NCBI GenBank assembly: GCA_002724835.1
Contig: PBPX01000035.1
Span: forward strand, 3,761-12,109
Origin: Actinomycetota bacterium
Lineage (GTDB): Bacteria > Actinomycetota > Acidimicrobiia > Actinomarinales > Actinomarinaceae
Direction: 5' to 3'
Length of the DNA: 8,349 bases
In this document: positions 6,744 through 8,349 of the stretch, in pieces
How the letters are laid out: each line of letters opens with the position of its first letter
How positions within the stretch are numbered: position 1 is the first letter of the stretch
Made by a program: the position numbers and the translations under genes
Notes under the pieces: generated by a model
The model's database searches: none
The model's input: the letters and a program-made list of their open reading frames with translations, nothing else
Told to the model about the DNA's origin: nothing

Positions 6744-7658
6744 ATGGTGAAAAGAGAAAATAAAAAACTGGAAAAACCATCAATTTTTACTACGGTTATT
6801 TGTTTGTTTGCAGCAGCTTTCATGTGGGGATCTAGCAATGTTATTGCAAGAAGTTTACTAATTGAAGGTGTCGGCGAAATATTTCTTGTAACAGCAAGAG
6901 TTACTATCATTGGATCTTTATTATTCACTTATTATCTTATTTTTAATAGAGAAAAATTTAATAAAAAACTATTAAAAGAGGCCTCATTAGCAAGCTTCGC
7001 ATCTATATTTTTGGTTGGTTGGTCTTTTATTTTTTCACTTCAATATATTTCTTCTGGTTTAGTAACTTTAATGATTAGCTCAGCTCCAGTATTTACAGTT
7101 ATGTGGTTAAAAATATTACTTAAAGAGGAAAAGGTTTCAATCTCTAAGTACATTGCTATAGGCACAGGTTTCTCTGGAATTGCTTATCTTTTTATATCAA
7201 GAGAAACTGGATTACTAGATCAAGGAAATATATTTTTAGGAGGGTCACTAGCATTTATAGGGGTCCAAGGAATAGCTTTTGCAACCGTATTAAACAGAAA
7301 ATATGCTCCAAAGTATAAAGTTAGTAGCTGGTTAACATATCAATACCCTCTAGTTTTGATACTTTCTTGGGCTGCATTTTTTATTTCAGGTGTTGGAATA
7401 GAGAGCCTTGAACCTAGTCAGCAGTTAAGATTAGCAACACTAGTTGTATTCAACCTTGGAGCCTTTATGTCTTTCACCTGGTTAATTCAAAGAGTAAGCG
7501 CATTGTTAGTGGCAACAGTAGATTATTTAGTCCCAGTAGTTGGAGTTACAGCTGGTGTAATATTTCTCAACGAAGTTTTTAATATAAATATTGTTATCTC
7601 TGGAATATTTATATTTATATCATTAGTTATAAGCACACGAGAAGAATTTTCAAATTAA
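6744..7658 (+). CDS. EamA/DMT-superfamily transporter
   Basis: An integral membrane protein of the drug/metabolite transporter superfamily. The 304-aa chain has about ten hydrophobic helices arranged as two EamA repeats: the first about 15-150, opening with AAAFMWGSSNVIARSL, and the second about 165-297, with the family-typical YLVPVVGVTAGVIFLNE near its end (261-277). The basic N-terminal tail (KRENKKLEK) fits a cytoplasmic N-terminus. The family exports or imports amino acids, nucleotides, vitamins and other metabolites, and the substrate cannot be read from sequence. Its position next to a TPP-controlled transporter invites a vitamin role, but it is divergent and outside the riboswitch transcript, so this is weak. 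Its TAA (7656-7658) directly abuts the stop of the convergent glycosylase gene. Confidence 0.9.
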   Translation: MVKRENKKLEKPSIFTTVICLFAAAFMWGSSNVIARSLLIEGVGEIFLVTARVTIIGSLLFTYYLIFNREKFNKKLLKEASLASFASIFLVGWSFIFSLQYISSGLVTLMISSAPVFTVMWLKILLKEEKVSISKYIAIGTGFSGIAYLFISRETGLLDQGNIFLGGSLAFIGVQGIAFATVLNRKYAPKYKVSSWLTYQYPLVLILSWAAFFISGVGIESLEPSQQLRLATLVVFNLGAFMSFTWLIQRVSALLVATVDYLVPVVGVTAGVIFLNEVFNINIVISGIFIFISLVISTREEFSN

Positions 7659-8237
7659 TTAAATTGAATTTAACTCTTTTTTAACTTTTTTCAAATCCTG
7701 CCAAGTCAGCCATTTAGGTTTACCCTTATTTTTTGAAGGGTTTCTAAGCAAGTAAGAAGGATGGAATATAGGCATATATTTAATATTATCTTTCTCAATC
7801 CATTGACCTCTTATTTTTGATATTGGTTCATTAATTCCTAAAAATGATTGAACAGCAGTTGATCCAGCGAGAATAATAATTTTAGGCTTGAGTAAATTAA
7901 CCTGTTCACTTAACCAGGGCATGCATGCTTCTGACTCAGCAGCGCTAGGTTTTCGATTATTAGGAGGCCTACATTTTACAATATTTGTTATGTAGCAATC
8001 TTCTAAAGGATCTATGTCAACTGATGAAAGAGCAGTATCAAGCATTTTTCCAGCTCTTCCAACGAATGGTAAACCAGTAATGTCTTCCTGTTCGCCAGGA
8101 CCTTCACCTATTATTAGAACTTGAGCAGACTCATTTCCTTTTCCAACAACTACATTTTTTCTAGTTTTAGAAAGATTACAAGAAGTGCATTCAACACATT
8201 CAGAATTTAATTTTTTCAATGAAGAGTAATTTTTCAT
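7659..8237 (-). CDS. family 4 uracil-DNA glycosylase (iron-sulfur type)
   Basis: Removes uracil from DNA to start base excision repair. The 192-aa protein is a compact single domain, as usual for this family. The catalytic-pocket motif GEGPGEQED is at 44-52, followed by LPFVGRAGKMLD (56-67). The second active-site motif HPSYLLRNP is at 159-167. The expected [4Fe-4S] ligands are present: C17 and C20 (CTSC), C89 in VKCRPP and C105 in EACMPWL. C14 is an additional nearby Cys. Family 4 enzymes have E-D in motif 1, which separates them from the usual family 5 pattern. The start is ATG with a -10-like box nine bases upstream and no Shine-Dalgarno. It is convergent with the EamA gene with zero bases between stop codons, so transcripts must overlap unless they end inside the opposing gene. 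Confidence 0.93.
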   Translation of the reverse strand: MKNYSSLKKLNSECVECTSCNLSKTRKNVVVGKGNESAQVLIIGEGPGEQEDITGLPFVGRAGKMLDTALSSVDIDPLEDCYITNIVKCRPPNNRKPSAAESEACMPWLSEQVNLLKPKIIILAGSTAVQSFLGINEPISKIRGQWIEKDNIKYMPIFHPSYLLRNPSKNKGKPKWLTWQDLKKVKKELNSI

Positions 8238-8246
8238 ATATAGCTA

Positions 8247-8252
8247 AGTTTA
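8247..8252 (-). promoter_or_regulatory. candidate -10 box, leaderless promoter of the glycosylase gene
   Basis: TAAACT (TAnnnT) on the minus strand lies nine bases before the ATG at 8237. There is no Shine-Dalgarno, and the -35 region (around the T-rich stretch 8260-8276) is poor. If this is used, the hairpin at 8272-8325 lies upstream of the transcript and is not its leader. Confidence 0.4.
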
Positions 8253-8259
8253 ATACCCC

Positions 8260-8325
8260 AAAAAATGAGAAAACCCTTGAATACTCCGCTTATTCAGTTT
8301 CCTGAATTAACTTGCTTCAAGGGTT
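8260..8325 (-). terminator. compound stem-loop followed by U-rich tract, probable terminator of an upstream leftward gene
   Basis: On the minus strand a perfect 10-base inverted repeat (AACCCTTGAA at 8325-8316 and TTCAAGGGTT at 8281-8272) encloses a second hairpin, ATTCAG-GAAA-CTGAAT (8307-8292), capped by a GNRA tetraloop. The outer stem is followed by TTTCTCATTTTTT (8272-8260). The stem plus U-rich tail in this orientation suggests an intrinsic terminator for a gene lying right of the window. The 34-base interior is long for a simple terminator, so a structured RNA or attenuator is an alternative. Confidence 0.45.
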
Positions 8326-8349
8326 ATCTCTAACCCTTCTTGTAATGAT

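Noticed and set aside
6731..6928. 65-codon minus-strand open frame
   Set aside because: Antisense to the start of the EamA gene and overlapping its promoter; no family features.
1..8349. Defence system, mobile element, CRISPR or prophage cargo
   Set aside because: All identified genes are respiration, transport, peptidase or repair functions with similar base composition; no transposase, integrase, repeat array or tRNA-type attachment site is seen.

Overview
The window is an AT-rich (about one third G+C by eye), tightly packed bacterial chromosome segment. It holds seven complete protein genes, the 3' tail of an eighth at the left edge, and one clear structured RNA. Spacers are mostly 0-50 bases and the code is standard (Trp is TGG throughout the intact frames). 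No mobile element, tRNA, rRNA or CRISPR array is visible. The small spacers, low G+C and gene content suggest a streamlined, probably marine, aerobic bacterium. The TPP riboswitch has the CGGGAGC...GGCTGAGAGGG...CCGACCGT style common in Actinobacteria, so a low-GC marine actinobacterium of the Ca. Actinomarina type is my best guess. That assignment is inference and is not proven here.

Layout, left to right: tail of an unidentified gene (1-66, +); a 166-aa protein of unknown function (106-606, +); type II NADH dehydrogenase (639-1886, +); then a leftward block made of thiV-like sodium:solute symporter (6570-5206), S9 prolyl oligopeptidase-family peptidase (5177-3303) and MgtE magnesium channel (3253-1904). 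Rightward from the divergent spacer runs an EamA/DMT-family transporter (6744-7658), which meets head-on, with abutting stop codons, a family 4 uracil-DNA glycosylase (8237-7659, -). The right-edge spacer contains an elaborate inverted-repeat structure, probably the terminator of a further leftward gene.

The most informative element is the thiamin pyrophosphate riboswitch at 6680-6601 (-), directly ahead of the SSS-family symporter. This arrangement is known for ThiV, proposed in SAR11 to import the thiamin pyrimidine precursor HMP. The organism therefore probably salvages thiamin or a precursor and shuts uptake down when TPP is plentiful. The peptidase gene lies 28 bases downstream with its own strong Shine-Dalgarno and a TTG start, so it may share the transcript.

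A second pattern runs through the window. Five genes (the 166-aa protein, ndh, mgtE, the EamA gene, the glycosylase) have a -10-like hexamer only 6-10 bases before the start codon and no Shine-Dalgarno, as expected for leaderless mRNAs. The two genes that must be translated from a leader or an operon-internal position (thiV and the peptidase) have strong purine-rich ribosome binding sites. Apart from these points the genes are ordinary housekeeping and transport functions.
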